64,000 nt of DNA from positions 152,471 to 216,470 of the forward strand of contig PHAR01000006.1 in the NCBI GenBank assembly GCA_002840405.1. Reading direction: 5' to 3'. The translations under genes and the position numbers were made by a program. Under the pieces are notes generated by a model. The model did no database searches and was not told where the DNA came from. It saw only the letters and a list, made by a program, of their open reading frames with translations. The stretch is from Deltaproteobacteria bacterium HGW-Deltaproteobacteria-8. GTDB taxonomy: Bacteria; Desulfobacterota; Desulfovibrionia; Desulfovibrionales; Desulfovibrionaceae. Of this stretch, positions 39,444 to 48,542 are shown in pieces. The first letter of the stretch is position 1. Each line of letters starts with the position of its first letter.

Positions 39444-41888
39444 ATGTTCATCAGCTTGCAGTGGCTCCGAGAGTTCGTGCCCTACACCGGCACCGTGAAG
39501 GATCTGGCCGACCGCCTGACCATGCAGGGCCTGGAGGTCGAGGCCATCCTCGATCCCTTCGAAGCAATCGCCAAGATCGTGGTGGGCCACGTGGCCGAGC
39601 GCTCGGCGCACCCGGAGTCCGACCACCTTTCCGTCTGCACTGTGGACGTGGGCCAGCCGGAAATGCTCCAGATCGTCTGCGGCGCGCCCAACGTTGCCAA
39701 GGGCCAGAACGTGCCCGTGGCCATGATCGGCACGACCATGCCCGGCGGCATGGAGATCAAGCGCGCCAAGCTGCGCGGGGTCGAGTCGCGCGGCATGATC
39801 TGCTCCGAGCGCGAGCTTGGGCTCTCCGAAGAACACGCAGGCATCATGGTCCTGCCCTCCGAGTTCAAGCCCGGCCAGCTCTTGACCGAGGCCCTGGGCC
39901 TGGAGCGCGAGGTCATCGAGGTGTCCATCACCCCAAACCGCGCGGACTGCCTGTCCGTGCTGGGCATCGCGCGGGAGGCGGCCCTGGGTTTCGGGCTCAA
40001 GCTCACCATGCCGCAGCTGAACCTGGTTGAGGACGCGGCTGCGGGCGACGCGACGAAAGTGGTGCGCATCGAAATTTCCGACGGAGAATTGTGCCCGGTG
40101 TACCGTGCGCGCGTTTTGACCGGCGCGACGATCGGCAAAAGCCCGGACTGGCTGCGCTACCGTTTGCTGGCCATCGGCCAGCGGCCCATCAGCAACATCG
40201 TGGACGTGACCAACTACATTTTGATGGAGCTGGGCCAGCCCCTGCACGCCTTTGACCGCAGCCTGCTCAAGGGCGACGTCATCCGCGTGGCCCCGGCCCA
40301 GGACGGCCAGACTATCACCACCCTGGACGGCCAGGAGCGCAAGCTCCTCGGCTCCGACCTGCTCATCTGGGACGCCGAGCGTCCGGTGGCCCTGGCCGGG
40401 GTCATGGGCGGCGGCAATTCCAGCATCTCCGACACCTCCTCCGAGGTCGTGCTCGAATGCGCCATCTTCCGGCCCGGCACCATCCGCAAGACCGCCCGCA
40501 GGCTCGCCCTGCCCAGCGAAGCCTCCTACCGTTTCGAGCGCGGCGTGGACCAGGTGGGCAGCCTGTTCGCCCTGGAACGCGCGGCCCAGCTCATGGCCGA
40601 GGTCTCCGGCGCGCATGTCATGACCGGCATCGCGTGCGCTGAGCCCAAGCCCTGGGCCGACCGCAGCCACATCTTCCGCATCGACCGCTGCAACGCGCTC
40701 TTGGGCCTCGACCTCACGCCCGAGTTCTGCCGCACCACGCTCACCGGCCTGGGCTGCGGCGTCGACGCCTCTGACCCGGCCTGCTGGCAGGTCAGCTCGC
40801 CCTCGCACCGGCTGGACCTGGAGCGTGAGGTGGACCTGTTCGAGGAATGCGGCCGCGTGTATGGCCTTGACCGCATCCCGGCCGTGTTGCCCAAGATTTC
40901 GAAATCGCTCGACTCCGTGCAGATGTCCGACACCGAGTTCGGCTTCCTCCAGGGCCTCAAGGCTTGGGCCGTGGGCGCTGGCCTGCGCGAGGCCATCAAC
41001 TACAGCTTTGTGGGCACCGACGACCTGGACCGCCTGAACCTCCCGGTGGACGGCCGCATCATGATCGCCAACCCGCTCTCCGAGGACCAGAACGTGCTGC
41101 GTCTGGAGATCGCGCCGGGGCTGCTCAATAACGTGCGCCACAACCTGAGCCAGGGCAACGCGAGCCTGCGGCTGTTCGAGGTGGCCAAGGCCTTTACGGC
41201 CGACCCGACGAGCGACACCAGCGCGCGCGAGAACTCGCGCCTGGGCATGCTGGTGCACGGCTCCCGCCACAGCCAGGAATGGCCGTGGGAGCAGGGCGAG
41301 GCCGACTACCTGGATGTGAAGGGGCTTGTGGAGAACCTGCTGGCGCACTACCGCCTGACCGGCCCCAAAGCCGCTGCCGACTACGTGCTGGAGCCCGGCC
41401 ACCCGTACCTGGAGCCCTGCGTGCGCGTGGAGCTGCCCGGCAAGGACGGCCCGGTGCTCATTGGCCGCATCGGCCGCGTGCAGCCCAAGATCGCGGACGC
41501 CTACCACGCCCGCAAGGACATCTGGCTGGCGGACCTGGACGCGGACCTGCTGCGCAGTCTTTCCCGCGCGCTCACCCCGGTGTTCCGCAGCCTGCCCAAA
41601 TTCCCGCCCGTGCGCCGCGACGTCACCGTGATCTGCCCGGCCACGCTGAAGAGCCAGGACGTGGAGGCGGCCATCCGCGAGCTGCGGCCCAAGCAGCTCG
41701 AAAGTCTGGCCCTGGTGGCCGTCTACGCGCCGGACGCCCCGGCTGATTCCTCCGCCCCGGCCGAGCGCAACCTGACCTTCCGCCTGACCTACCGCCACGC
41801 TGAGCGCACCCTGGTGGACAAGGAAGTGGACAAGGAGCACGGCAAGGTGCTTGCTGGCCTGCCGCAGAAGCTCCCGGTCCGCATCTAG
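39444..41888 (+). CDS. pheT: Phenylalanyl-tRNA synthetase beta subunit
   Basis: 814 residues. An EMAP/tRNA-binding OB domain (VVGHVAERSAHPESDHLSVC) is followed by the B3/B4 editing region (VVDVTNYILMELGQPLHAFD), a B5 domain, the inactive synthetase-like core (LLNNVRHNLSQGN) and the C-terminal ferredoxin-fold anticodon-binding domain (PVRRDVTVICP). GAGGCGG lies before the ATG. A 134-base gap after pheS has no gene. Usually a merR gene follows directly; here it is 2.5 kb away. Confidence 0.97.
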   Translation: MFISLQWLREFVPYTGTVKDLADRLTMQGLEVEAILDPFEAIAKIVVGHVAERSAHPESDHLSVCTVDVGQPEMLQIVCGAPNVAKGQNVPVAMIGTTMPGGMEIKRAKLRGVESRGMICSERELGLSEEHAGIMVLPSEFKPGQLLTEALGLEREVIEVSITPNRADCLSVLGIAREAALGFGLKLTMPQLNLVEDAAAGDATKVVRIEISDGELCPVYRARVLTGATIGKSPDWLRYRLLAIGQRPISNIVDVTNYILMELGQPLHAFDRSLLKGDVIRVAPAQDGQTITTLDGQERKLLGSDLLIWDAERPVALAGVMGGGNSSISDTSSEVVLECAIFRPGTIRKTARRLALPSEASYRFERGVDQVGSLFALERAAQLMAEVSGAHVMTGIACAEPKPWADRSHIFRIDRCNALLGLDLTPEFCRTTLTGLGCGVDASDPACWQVSSPSHRLDLEREVDLFEECGRVYGLDRIPAVLPKISKSLDSVQMSDTEFGFLQGLKAWAVGAGLREAINYSFVGTDDLDRLNLPVDGRIMIANPLSEDQNVLRLEIAPGLLNNVRHNLSQGNASLRLFEVAKAFTADPTSDTSARENSRLGMLVHGSRHSQEWPWEQGEADYLDVKGLVENLLAHYRLTGPKAAADYVLEPGHPYLEPCVRVELPGKDGPVLIGRIGRVQPKIADAYHARKDIWLADLDADLLRSLSRALTPVFRSLPKFPPVRRDVTVICPATLKSQDVEAAIRELRPKQLESLALVAVYAPDAPADSSAPAERNLTFRLTYRHAERTLVDKEVDKEHGKVLAGLPQKLPVRI

Positions 41889-41926
41889 CACGTATCCGCA
41901 AGAGAATCCCGAAAAGGGAAATGAAG

Positions 41927-41956
41927 AGGGGAGTCCGCGAGGGCTCCCCTTTGTTA
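41927..41956 (+). terminator. Terminator of the thrS-pheT operon
   Basis: AGGGGAGTCC pairs fully with GGGCTCCCCT (one G-T pair) around a GCGA loop, followed by TTGTTATTGT. Confidence 0.8.
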
Positions 41957-42041
41957 TTGTCGCGATAGTTTGGGTTTTGCCGCTGCGGGCGGCTTTGTTT
42001 TGATTGGCCCGCGCCAGCGCGCGCCGTGCATCCAGGCGAGC

Positions 42042-42869
42042 CTACGCGTCGCCTCCGAGCATCCTGATCTCGCGCTGCGGGAAGGGGATGGCGATGCCGC
42101 GCGCCCGGAACGTGTCCAGGATTGCCCTGTTGAGCTCGCCCGTGGCGTCCACGTAGTCGGGCACTTTGACCCACGGGGACACGCGCAGGGTGACGCCGGA
42201 GTCGGCCAGGCGCGCAACGCCCACCACCGGGGCCGGGTCCTGGAGCACGCGGGGATTGGCGCGCAAGATCTCGTCGACGATGCCCAGGGCAAGGCCCACG
42301 TCGGTGCCGTAGGCAACATCCACCGCGAGGTTGAGCTGCCGGGTGCGGCCGCAGTTGTGCAGGATCTCGCCCACGATCTTGCGGTTGGGGATCACGACCA
42401 TGGAGTGGTCCGTGTGGCCGAGGGTGGTGCTGAACAGGCTGATGTCCAGGATTTCGCCTTCTTCGTTCGCGATGGAGATGTAGTCGCCCACGTGGAAGGG
42501 CCGCGTGAAGATGATGGTCAGCCCGGCGGCCACATTGCCCAGGATGCCTTGCATGGCCAGGGCCACGCCTGCGCCGGCCACGCCGAGGCCGGCAACCAGG
42601 GGCAAGAGCTCCACGCCGAGGTTTTGCAGGGCCATGATGACGAACATGCCCACCACCAGGACGCGGGTAGCGCGCACCAAGAGCGAGCGCACCGGGGCTT
42701 CGAGGTTCAGGCGCAGCAGCAGGCTGTCCAGAAAGCGGCCCACCCAGCGCCCGACCATGTAGCCAGCGGCGATGATGGTGAGCGCGACGAAGAGCTTCGG
42801 GCCGAAGCGGACGGCCATGTCCAGGGCCGAGGCCCGCACCTGATCGAGGGACTGCAGCGAAGTGTCCAT
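42042..42869 (-). CDS. MscS-family small-conductance mechanosensitive channel
   Basis: 275 residues with three transmembrane helices near the N-terminus (LFVALTIIAAGYMVG, VLVVGMFVIMALQNLGV, and the pore helix GLGVAGAGVALAMQGILGNVAAG). The cytosolic beta domain starts at TRPFHVGDYISIANEEGEI, the diagnostic MscS stretch, and ends with FPQREIRML. It releases solutes under hypo-osmotic shock. AAAGGAG lies nine bases before the ATG at 42869; an upstream TTG in frame is less likely. It converges on pheT. Confidence 0.92.
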   Translation of the reverse strand: MDTSLQSLDQVRASALDMAVRFGPKLFVALTIIAAGYMVGRWVGRFLDSLLLRLNLEAPVRSLLVRATRVLVVGMFVIMALQNLGVELLPLVAGLGVAGAGVALAMQGILGNVAAGLTIIFTRPFHVGDYISIANEEGEILDISLFSTTLGHTDHSMVVIPNRKIVGEILHNCGRTRQLNLAVDVAYGTDVGLALGIVDEILRANPRVLQDPAPVVGVARLADSGVTLRVSPWVKVPDYVDATGELNRAILDTFRARGIAIPFPQREIRMLGGDA

Positions 42870-43031
42870 GGGCGTGCGCTCCTTTGGAAGCAAAGATGCT
42901 GGAAATGTTAGGGCAGATTCGGCCGGAATGTCCAGCCTTGGGCGGGGTGGGGTGGGAAAAGAGAAGGGGAGCCGCGAGGGGCTGCCAATTGTTCATTTAA
43001 GTGGGTGATAGGAGTGAGTCTCTGTAGGAGA

Positions 43032-43526
43032 TTAAGGGCAGTTTGTTGAGTTGTGTGTAGCATTTTGAAATTCTCTAAATGCCTCAGAGATACCAAATGC
43101 TTGTGCAGCAAATAATGTGCACGAGATAAGAAATAGAGCTATTGAAAGACAAAGAAAAATGAAGCTTGTAACCAGCAATGCTTTACTTTTTCTTTTCTCG
43201 GCAGGATTTTCAAGAAATATGTTGTTTGCAATTATTTCGAAATGTGCCGCTGCAAAAAGTTCTGTTAAGTATGCCGACCCAGTTGCTAGTACTGCACACA
43301 GAGCACCGGAAGCAAAATATTTAACGGCATACGGGTGGCTCTGTGCGCCTTGCACATGGGCAAGCACAGCGACAGCACCACCACCATTCAGTAAAAAGAT
43401 TCCTCTGAGTGCTTGGATTGCAAACGTACCGACAGATGTGATTAATGCCCTTTTTGTCTCTTCATGCTGTTTGTACTGCTCAAGTTTTCCCTGGAAGTTA
43501 AGTTCGGCCTCTTTGTCCTGTTCCAT
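43032..43526 (-). CDS. AT-rich membrane protein, function unknown
   Basis: 164 residues. A charged N-terminal helix (EQDKEAELNFQGKLEQYKQHEETKR) leads to three or four hydrophobic segments (ALITSVGTFAIQALRGIF, YFASGALCAVLATGSAYL, ALLVTSFIFLCLSIALFLI), so it is an inner-membrane protein. I recognise no family. GGAGGAG sits five bases before the chosen ATG. Its base composition is far more AT rich than its neighbours, and it has its own sigma-70-like promoter, both signs of recent acquisition. Confidence 0.75.
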   Translation of the reverse strand: MEQDKEAELNFQGKLEQYKQHEETKRALITSVGTFAIQALRGIFLLNGGGAVAVLAHVQGAQSHPYAVKYFASGALCAVLATGSAYLTELFAAAHFEIIANNIFLENPAEKRKSKALLVTSFIFLCLSIALFLISCTLFAAQAFGISEAFREFQNATHNSTNCP

Positions 43527-43557
43527 TGACTCCTCCCTGCCAGAGCTATTGCTGACG

Positions 43558-43586
43558 CTTATACCCTGTACTCCATCGGGAATCAA
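43558..43586 (-). promoter_or_regulatory. Sigma-70-type promoter of the AT-rich membrane protein gene
   Basis: On the minus strand TTGATT and TATAAG are separated by 17 bases, 32 bases ahead of the start codon. Confidence 0.55.
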
Positions 43587-43710
43587 CGATTGGCTACAGA
43601 TTTATGCGATGGTAGTAGCTGCCCCCCCCCTTCCCCCCGCCCCCGCCCCCTGTTACCCTCCGGGCTGACGGCAACCCGCCGTCTCACCCCCCAACGCACT
43701 GAGGCGGAGC

Positions 43711-44310
43711 ATGAGCAGAGTTGACGATATCCTGAACAGGATCGAAGCCCTGGAAAAGGAGCTGCGCGACGAGCTGCGCACCATCGAGCCCCGGCTGCGC
43801 TACACCATCCACGACAGGAAGGTGCGCTTCAACGCCGAGGTCAAGAAGCGCCAGAAGCTCCTGGTCAAACGCTGGTTCAACTACGTCTACGACTCCGGCT
43901 TCATGATCGTCTTGACCATCCCGCTCATCTGGTCCGCGCTCATCCCCATGCTGATCCTGGACGTGGCCATCGGCCTGTACCAGCTCATCTGCTTCCCGGT
44001 GTACGGCATCCCCTTTGTCAAACGCCGGGAGTACATCGTCTTTGACCGCCACTCCCTGCCCTACCTCAACATCATCGAGAAAATAAACTGCACCTACTGC
44101 GCCTATTTCAACGGCATCATGGGCTACGTGCGCGAGGTCGCGGCGCGCACCGAGCAGTACTGGTGCCCCATCCGCCACGCCCGGCCCGTGAAGCCCACGC
44201 ACAGCCGCTACCGGCAGTTCTTTCCCTTTGGCGACGCCGAAGCCTACCATCAGGGCCTGGAGGACGTGCGCAAGCGCTTTGACGTCGTGCGCCCGCGCGA
44301 CGAGGACTGA
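43711..44310 (+). CDS. Membrane protein of unknown function with a conserved-looking CxxC pair
   Basis: 199 residues. An N-terminal charged coiled coil (VDDILNRIEALEKELRDEL) is followed by two hydrophobic helices (SGFMIVLTIPLIWSALIPM, ILDVAIGLYQLICFPVYGI) and a cytosolic C-terminal domain with NCTYCAYFNGIMGYVREV and WCPIRHARPV, four cysteines in all that may bind metal. No family is recalled with certainty. GGAGC precedes the ATG. The composition matches the chromosome average. Confidence 0.8.
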   Translation: MSRVDDILNRIEALEKELRDELRTIEPRLRYTIHDRKVRFNAEVKKRQKLLVKRWFNYVYDSGFMIVLTIPLIWSALIPMLILDVAIGLYQLICFPVYGIPFVKRREYIVFDRHSLPYLNIIEKINCTYCAYFNGIMGYVREVAARTEQYWCPIRHARPVKPTHSRYRQFFPFGDAEAYHQGLEDVRKRFDVVRPRDED

Positions 44311-44429
44311 CCGCCAGCGCCCGACCCGGCCCGCCAACCGGGCGGATTCCCAGGCAGGATGCCCACCCCTTCCCCCCGCGAAAAACCTCTGCTATAGCTT
44401 TAAGAATGGAGACAGGCATTCGAGGCAAA

Positions 44430-44846
44430 ATGTATAAAATCGGGCAGGCTGCAAAGTTGCTCGAGGTGAAGCCCTTTGTCCTGCGCTTCTGGGAGAGCGA
44501 GTTCAAGGACGTGCTGGTGCCCGTGCGCACCCCGGCCGGCCAGCGCGCCTACACCGAGCAGAACGTCGATACCGTGCGCGAGATCAAGCGCCTGCTCTAC
44601 GACGAGGGCCTGACCATCGAGGGCGCGAAAAAGCGCCTGGGCCAGCCGCAAGCCAGTCCCGCAGACCTCTGTCCCGCCAGCACGAAGCCAGCTGCTACGC
44701 CGGGCCTCGCACCGGGCCTCTCGCCAGGTCTTGAGACCGGCCCGACGCCTGCCGCCCAGGCCGCTGGCCAAGCCGAGGCCCTGCGCGCGACCCTGCTCGA
44801 CGTCCGCAGCGAACTCGCCCGCATCCGCGATTTTCTGGGCGCCTGA
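44430..44846 (+). CDS. MerR-family transcriptional regulator
   Basis: 138 residues. The N-terminal winged-helix domain is typical MerR: YKIGQAAKLLEVKPFVLRFW, then AGQRAYTEQNVDTVREIKRLLYDEGLTIEGAKKRL. A proline- and alanine-rich linker (LAPGLSPGLETGPTP) leads to a short C-terminal helix, with no metal-binding cysteines. This class usually follows pheT in the thrS-pheT operon of Desulfovibrio-like and other bacteria, but here it stands apart. GAGG lies six bases before the ATG at 44430; an in-frame ATG at 44406 has no ribosome site. AsmA follows. Confidence 0.88.
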   Translation: MYKIGQAAKLLEVKPFVLRFWESEFKDVLVPVRTPAGQRAYTEQNVDTVREIKRLLYDEGLTIEGAKKRLGQPQASPADLCPASTKPAATPGLAPGLSPGLETGPTPAAQAAGQAEALRATLLDVRSELARIRDFLGA

Positions 44847-44881
44847 CCGCCCGGCCACCTCAGCCATACTGGAGGGCTCCC

Positions 44882-47023
44882 ATGCGCTATCTGGTCATCA
44901 TCGGCGGCATCGTTGTCACCCTTTTCGTCGTCGCCGCCGTGCTGCTGGCCGTCATGGTCGATCCCAACAAGTACAAGGGCGACATCACCAGACTGGTGAA
45001 GGAGCGCACCGGCCGCGAACTGGTCTTTGAGGGCGACGTGAAGCTGTCGTTCTTCCCGCGCCTGGGCGTGGAGACCGGCGGCGTGAGCCTGAGCAACCCC
45101 CCGGGCTTCGGCGACAAGCCCTTCACGCGCATCAAGGCCGCCAGCGTCAGCATCAAGATCCTGCCGCTTCTGGCCCGTCGCGTGGAGGTGGGCCGGGTGT
45201 CGCTTGAGGGCCTGGAGCTGCAGATGGTCCGCGACGAGCAGGGCCGCGCCAGCTGGGCCGATTTCACCGGGCCGGAGACTCCCCAGAGCGAGGCCGAGGC
45301 GAAGAAATCCGCCGGTTCCGGCCCCTCGACGCTCACCGACCTGTCCCTGGACGGCCTGCTCATCAAGGACGCGGAGATCTTCTGGGAGGACCGGCAGGCC
45401 AAGAAGAGCTACACCGTCAGCAACCTGAACATGGACGTGAAGGCCATCCAGCCCGGCAAGCCCTTTGATTTCGCGGGCCATTGCACCGTTGTCTCCACGG
45501 CCCCGGAGATCAAGGCCGCGCTCAGCGTCACCGGCACGGCCACCCTGAACCTGCCGGACCAGCGGCACCTGCTGACCAAGTTTCTGACCAAGGTTTCGGC
45601 CACGGGCAAGGGCGTGCCTGGCGGCAAGGGCGAATTCACCCTCGGCCTGGCCGAGCTGAAGCTCGACATGGGCAGGCAGACCGCAGAGGGCGCGGGGCTG
45701 ACCTTTGGCGCATACGGGGCCAAGGGCTCGGGCCAGTTCCTGGCCTCGAACCTGAGCGCCGGGCCGGACACCAAGGGCCGCATCGAGATCGCGGACTTCA
45801 ACGGCCGTGAGCTCTCGGCCGCGCTGACGGGCAAGGCCCCGGACACGGCCGACGCGGCCGCCTACCAGCACATCAGCGCCTCCGTGGAGTTCAAGCATGG
45901 CCGGGGCTACCTCGAGATCCCGGTGTTCAAGGCCAGCCTGGACGAGGCCCGGGTGGAGGGCCGCCTGCGCGTCACCGGCATCGAGAAGAAGTCGGTGAAC
46001 TTCAACGTCCGCATCGAGGGCCTGGATGCCGACCGCTTCCTGCCCGCCAAGAAGGACGGCGAGGCCGCCAAGGAGGCCCCGAAGGAAGCGGGCATCGACC
46101 CGGCCACGGGCCAGCCCAGGAAGGACGAGCTGTTCCCGGTGGATACCCTGCGGGGCCTGAGCCTGGACGGCCAGCTCACGGCGGAGCGCTTCAAGATCAA
46201 GGGCCTGCGCTTCGCCTCGCTCAAGGTGCCCATGAGCGCCCAGAACGGCGTGCTGGAGGTGGGCCAGGTGGAGGCGCGGCTGTACGACGGCTCGCTCAAG
46301 AGCACCCTGCGCCTGAATGTTCAGGGCGCGCAGCCCATCATTACCCTGCAGCTGGCGGTGGACAAGATCCAGGCCAAGCCGCTGTTCACGGACCTGAACA
46401 ACAAGCCCAGCGGGCTCGCCGGCACCCTGTTCCTCGACACGCCCTCGCCCCTGGTCTGCCACGGCAACAGCGTTTTGGCGCTCAAGAGCACGCTGCTCGG
46501 CCGGGCCACCTTCGCCATCAAGGACGGCGTGTTCCCCGGCGTCAACTTGATCGGCTCGGTGAACGAGGTGGCGCAGAAGGCCAAGCAGGCCGCCACCGGC
46601 GTGGAGGCCGGGTCGGAAAAGTCCACCAAGTTCGGCATCATCACCGGCACCGCGGTCATCACCAATGGCGTGGTGGCCATCAACGACCTGGACGTGAAGG
46701 CCCCGTTCCTGCGCGCCGATGGCAAGGGCACGGTGAACCTGGTCAGCAAGGAAGTGGACTACACCGTGCAGGCGCGCCTGGTTCCGAGCACCGAGGGCCA
46801 GGGCGGCAGCGCCGGGTTCCTCGGGCTGGTGGTGCCCATCCGCGTCACCGGTCCCTACGACAACCCCTCCTACGGCACGGACTACCTGCGCGCGCTGGGC
46901 AAGGGCGCCATCAACGCCGTGGGCGGCGTGGTCCAGGGCGTGGGCAACGTCATCACCGGCAAGAAGGGCAAGGACGGGAAGTCGTCCGGCGGCCTGCTTC
47001 AGGGGGTCAAGAATCTGTTCTGA
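44882..47023 (+). CDS. AsmA-family envelope protein
   Basis: 713 residues. One N-terminal membrane helix (YLVIIGGIVVTLFVVAAVLLAVMV) anchors a long periplasmic beta-rich body. The AsmA N-terminal signature DPNKYKGDITRLVKERTGRELVFEGDV and the C-terminal NVQGAQPIITLQLAVDKI/KPLFTDL region are present. AsmA-like proteins form hydrophobic grooves thought to move phospholipids to the outer membrane. GGAGGGC lies before the start. It follows the MerR gene by 35 bases and may be co-transcribed. Confidence 0.9.
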   Translation: MRYLVIIGGIVVTLFVVAAVLLAVMVDPNKYKGDITRLVKERTGRELVFEGDVKLSFFPRLGVETGGVSLSNPPGFGDKPFTRIKAASVSIKILPLLARRVEVGRVSLEGLELQMVRDEQGRASWADFTGPETPQSEAEAKKSAGSGPSTLTDLSLDGLLIKDAEIFWEDRQAKKSYTVSNLNMDVKAIQPGKPFDFAGHCTVVSTAPEIKAALSVTGTATLNLPDQRHLLTKFLTKVSATGKGVPGGKGEFTLGLAELKLDMGRQTAEGAGLTFGAYGAKGSGQFLASNLSAGPDTKGRIEIADFNGRELSAALTGKAPDTADAAAYQHISASVEFKHGRGYLEIPVFKASLDEARVEGRLRVTGIEKKSVNFNVRIEGLDADRFLPAKKDGEAAKEAPKEAGIDPATGQPRKDELFPVDTLRGLSLDGQLTAERFKIKGLRFASLKVPMSAQNGVLEVGQVEARLYDGSLKSTLRLNVQGAQPIITLQLAVDKIQAKPLFTDLNNKPSGLAGTLFLDTPSPLVCHGNSVLALKSTLLGRATFAIKDGVFPGVNLIGSVNEVAQKAKQAATGVEAGSEKSTKFGIITGTAVITNGVVAINDLDVKAPFLRADGKGTVNLVSKEVDYTVQARLVPSTEGQGGSAGFLGLVVPIRVTGPYDNPSYGTDYLRALGKGAINAVGGVVQGVGNVITGKKGKDGKSSGGLLQGVKNLF

Positions 47024-47062
47024 TTTGTTCTCAAATAAGTATCTATAAAAATTGGAGTATTT

Positions 47063-47860
47063 ATGCAACGTTTCGCATTCTTTGTCGACGGCTCGAACCT
47101 CTACGGTTCGCTGCGCACCATGAACCTGGAGATCAACAACTACTCGCAGCTCTACGCGCACATCTACCGCGAGGCGGTGAGCACCTGGCATGAGGTGACC
47201 TTGCAGGACTCCCCGGCGCCCGCGCAGCTCCGGCGGGTCTACTGGTACGCGGTGGGCGGCATCGACGACTGGGACCTGCAGAATCCGCAGTCGCGCTCGG
47301 CCCTGCGCCAAGCATTTGTGCGCGACGCCGAGATCCGCGCCCTGTGGCTCACGCGGGTGTCCATGGGCAACCCGACCCTGGCCGAGGCAGACCTGGAGGA
47401 AGAGGCCTGGCAGGCCTGCTATGCCGACTTCCGCGACTGGTACCACGCCAAGATCAGGGCCATCGACGGCATGCGCCGGTTTTACGCCGGGGTGCGCGCC
47501 TCCTCGGACCTCATCGACATCCGCGAGGCCGGGCACTGGAAGGTCAACTTCCTGCACAAGTGGGTGGAGGAAAAGGGCCTGGACACTGCGCTGGCCGTGG
47601 ACATGGTGGCCCTGCAGGACAACTACGACGTGGCTGTCGTGCTCACCGGCGACGCCGACGCCATCCCGTCCATCCGGCACCTGAAGGAGCGCGGCAAGCA
47701 CATCGCGGCCGTGGAGTTCGTGGGCGGCGGCGCGGCCGATACGCGCGGCCGGGCCTTCTCTTCCAGGCTCAAGACCCACGCGGACTTCGTGCTGCGCATC
47801 TTTGAAAAGGACCTCGTGCACCTGGACCACCGCAACAAGGGCATGAACGGGGCAGGGTAG
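47063..47860 (+). CDS. NYN-domain (PIN-like, LabA/DUF88 type) putative ribonuclease
   Basis: 265 residues. NYN acid residues are in FFVDGSNLYG, DTALAVDMVALQDNY and VLTGDADAIPSIRHLKERGK, as in Mg-dependent PIN-fold nucleases; the insertion between the first two blocks (RRVYWYAVGG... WKVNFLHKWVEEKG) matches the LabA type. It is probably a cytosolic RNase. The gene is preceded by a short AT-rich stretch with GGAG eight bases before the ATG. Its RNA target is unknown. Confidence 0.88.
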   Translation: MQRFAFFVDGSNLYGSLRTMNLEINNYSQLYAHIYREAVSTWHEVTLQDSPAPAQLRRVYWYAVGGIDDWDLQNPQSRSALRQAFVRDAEIRALWLTRVSMGNPTLAEADLEEEAWQACYADFRDWYHAKIRAIDGMRRFYAGVRASSDLIDIREAGHWKVNFLHKWVEEKGLDTALAVDMVALQDNYDVAVVLTGDADAIPSIRHLKERGKHIAAVEFVGGGAADTRGRAFSSRLKTHADFVLRIFEKDLVHLDHRNKGMNGAG

Positions 47861-47919
47861 CCCCATGCACCATGGGCGCTGACCCATGGACCAGGGGCGC
47901 TGCCCCTGAACCCCGCTGG

Positions 47920-48043
47920 GGGAAATGATTTCCCCCAGACCCCCTCATTGGTTCGCCGTGATTACTGCGGCGGTCCCCGCCGCAGTAATCACGGCCAATG
48001 GGGAGTCCAGAGGGCCTCAGGCCCTTTGGCCGCCGGAGGCATC
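47920..48043. repeat. Palindromic repeat module, second copy, upstream of the DUF2784 gene
   Basis: A perfect 18-base hairpin (47956-47973 / 47977-47994, TCC loop) lies between mirrored flanks: CCCAGACCCCCTCATTGG on the left and CCAATGGGGAGTCCAG on the right. GGCCTCAGGCCC and GCCGCCGGAGGCAT follow. The order is the same as at 3640-4032, while the hairpin arms differ in sequence. The GGAGG of the last block is the ribosome site of the next gene. Confidence 0.7.
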
Positions 48044-48044
48044 C

Positions 48045-48455
48045 ATGTTCACGCAAATGAGGGCCCTGCTGTTTCTGGCCGATGTGGTGCTGGTGCTGCA
48101 CACGGCCCTGGCGCTGTTTCTGGCCTTCGGGCTGGCGGCCATCTGGCTGGGCGGCTGGCTGGGCTGGGGCTTTGTGCGCAACCGCCGGTTCCGCATAGTG
48201 CATCTGGCGGGCATGGCCGTGGTGGCGCTGGAGTCCGTGCTGGGCCTGACCTGCCCGCTGAGAGAGGTGGAGTCCGCGTTGCGCGTGGCGGCCCGCCTGG
48301 GCAAAGCTGCCGCCCTCTATCGGGGCGGGTTCATCGCCCACTGGCTGGGGCGCATCCTGTACTACGATTTCGACGAGCGGGTGTTCCTGGCGCTGTATCT
48401 GGCGGCGCTGGGGCTGACGCTTCTGGCGTGGCGAAAGGTCAGGGTGCGACGTTGA
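48045..48455 (+). CDS. DUF2784 family membrane protein
   Basis: 136 residues with about four hydrophobic helices. The DUF2784 hallmarks are visible: LVLHTALALFLAFGL, RIVHLAGMAVVALESVLGLTCPLREVESALR, then YRGGFIAHWLGRILYYDF and a final helix. The family is widespread but without known function. The ribosome site GGAGG comes from the end of the palindromic repeat module. Inner membrane. Confidence 0.85.
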   Translation: MFTQMRALLFLADVVLVLHTALALFLAFGLAAIWLGGWLGWGFVRNRRFRIVHLAGMAVVALESVLGLTCPLREVESALRVAARLGKAAALYRGGFIAHWLGRILYYDFDERVFLALYLAALGLTLLAWRKVRVRR

Positions 48456-48542
48456 TCGACAGCCGGGGAGAAGTGTGCTTGAGATCGTGCCGTGTCCCGG
48501 CGTTGTCCGGTGGTTTTGCGCTAACAGCAGGAGGGGAGGGTG

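Noticed and set aside
39240..41891. 880-codon minus-strand frame opposite pheT
   Set aside because: pheT is unmistakable on the plus strand, and the antisense product has no domain.
42955..42990. Hairpin GGGGAGCCGCGAGGGGCTGCC as terminator of the AT-rich membrane gene
   Set aside because: Arms do not pair well. It looks like a degenerate copy of the pheT terminator, so no claim is made.
44597..47887. 1100-codon minus-strand frame opposite merR, asmA and the NYN gene
   Set aside because: It spans three well supported genes and their gaps, and has a low-complexity product.
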